From Nemertoderma westbladi (Eukaryota; Xenacoelomorpha; Nemertodermatida; Nemertodermatidae): 54,780 nt of DNA. Both the position numbers and the translations under genes were made by a program. This document shows, one piece after another, positions 54,150 through 54,780 of the stretch (its first letter is position 1; every line of letters starts with the position of its first letter). The notes beneath the pieces are model-generated. The model had not been told where the DNA came from. It ran no database searches and worked only from the letters and a program-made list of their open reading frames with translations. The DNA lies in assembly GCA_032718475.1 (NCBI GenBank), contig JAUCBJ010004920.1, positions 1 to 54,780 of the forward strand, read 5' to 3'.

Positions 54150-54780
54150 ATATCCGAGACGGGATGTTTTAGAGATGGGAGTGACTACTGGCGCCGTTTA
54201 GTTGTAGTGAAAACGAAACGAACTGGCCGTGCGCAAGACATGGGTATGAGTCTACGTAACTGACGAACAAACAGATCGGTTGCCCGACCTCGGTACTCAA
54301 ACTTACAGATAATGGGCTTTGAGTCATCAGCACCTGCCTGGTCCACCGGGTCACTGACCTCGGTGGGGACAACTGTTGGTGTCTCGCCCCCAGAACCACT
54401 ATTTGCACGCCCCATAGCGCTTGAACTGCGACTAGCTCATGCTCGACCACAGCATCAGTATATTGGTTATTGCTAAGAATATTCTTAGCATCCCCAATAG
54501 CGGTAGTTGGGAACCATCGCCACCCTTACTGGCGTTAAAGATGCGATGGAATATACCACGAACTACACCGTGTTTGTAAGACTCAGGGGCACACGCAGTG
54601 GCATTGAGAACGAGCACAGTATCTGTAGGCTTACGATACCACGCTGTTGAAAGAGCATAGTCAAGCAGAGTGACAACCAAATCAAGAAAGGACAAGCGGC
54701 CCTCCACCTCCATCGCAAGTGTAAACTTGAGATTGGGATGGAGGTCATTGACCTCTCTCAGCTTCTCAGTATTTACCTAC
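54150..54780 (-). pseudogene. Penelope-like element RT, C-terminal part (cut by window end)
   Basis: Minus strand. EKLREVNDLHPNLKFTLAME then GRLSFLDLVV and AWYRKPTDTVLVL (about 54770-54600) match the conserved FTxExExxxLPFLDV...YRKPTxT region of Penelope-like RTs, followed by APESYKHGVVRGIFHRI. After frame changes, CKFEYRGRATDLFVRQLRRL and VRFVFTTTKRR, then LPSLKHP (to about 54155), fit the linker before the GIY-YIG nuclease. The nuclease is missing: the foldback begins where it should follow. The N-terminal part lies outside the window. Confidence 0.65.

Overview
This window is repeat-dense genomic DNA from an animal, most likely an invertebrate. No single-copy host gene, rRNA or confident functional tRNA can be supported. 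The reading frames that mean anything belong to retrotransposons of classes typical of metazoan genomes: BEL/Pao, Gypsy, APE-type LINEs, a restriction-endonuclease-type LINE tail and a Penelope-like element. They lie between long satellites, foldback elements and AT-rich filler. CpG-to-TpG/CpA differences between the two LTRs of one element suggest CpG methylation in the germ line. I cannot name the species.

Layout. 0-1.35 kb: a decayed, unrecognised, Arg-rich reading frame, possibly the last ORF of an LTR element. 2.6-3.2 kb: LINE C-terminal fragment. 3.2-3.8 kb: ATTT-type satellite. 3.8-4.8 kb: GC-rich LINE tail with a CCHC/restriction-like endonuclease signature. 6391-20342: a nearly 14-kb BEL/Pao retrotransposon (BEL-1) with both LTRs, gag, pol and a large extra ORF (ORF3). 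20.5-25.7 kb: a 39-bp minisatellite with higher-order repeats and a solo LTR inserted in it. 26.5-27.6 and 28.5-29.6 kb: two foldback elements, the second packed with a 9-bp satellite. 30.1-32.6 kb: minus-strand Gypsy pol remnant. 32.6-37.95 kb: a plus-strand LINE (LINE-1; a local label, not the L1 family) broken by a second LINE (LINE-2a) and by a 35-bp minisatellite. 38-42 kb: no gene, one tRNA-like sequence. 42.1-51.4 kb: minus-strand BEL/Pao element (BEL-2) interrupted by a better preserved LINE-2 copy (LINE-2b) with an 11-bp target-site duplication. 51.4-53.0 kb: 8-bp satellite. 53.1-54.8 kb: CR1-like LINE tail, a 255-bp foldback with perfect 59-bp arms, and a Penelope-like RT cut by the window end.

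The most interesting object is BEL-1. Downstream of pol, where some BEL elements carry env, it has ORF3: about 0.85 kb of codons resembling a degenerate DEDD-type 3'-5' exonuclease fold, a low-complexity linker and a C-terminal module with two CCHC zinc knuckles. A roughly 19-20-nt hairpin-forming motif occurs four times in each LTR and once each in gag, pol and ORF3. In ORF3 it is read in a different codon phase, so it looks like a nucleic-acid element rather than a peptide motif. All six premature in-frame stops in this copy are TGA, as expected from CGA decay by CpG deamination. Coordinates of decayed reading frames are approximate where frames change.
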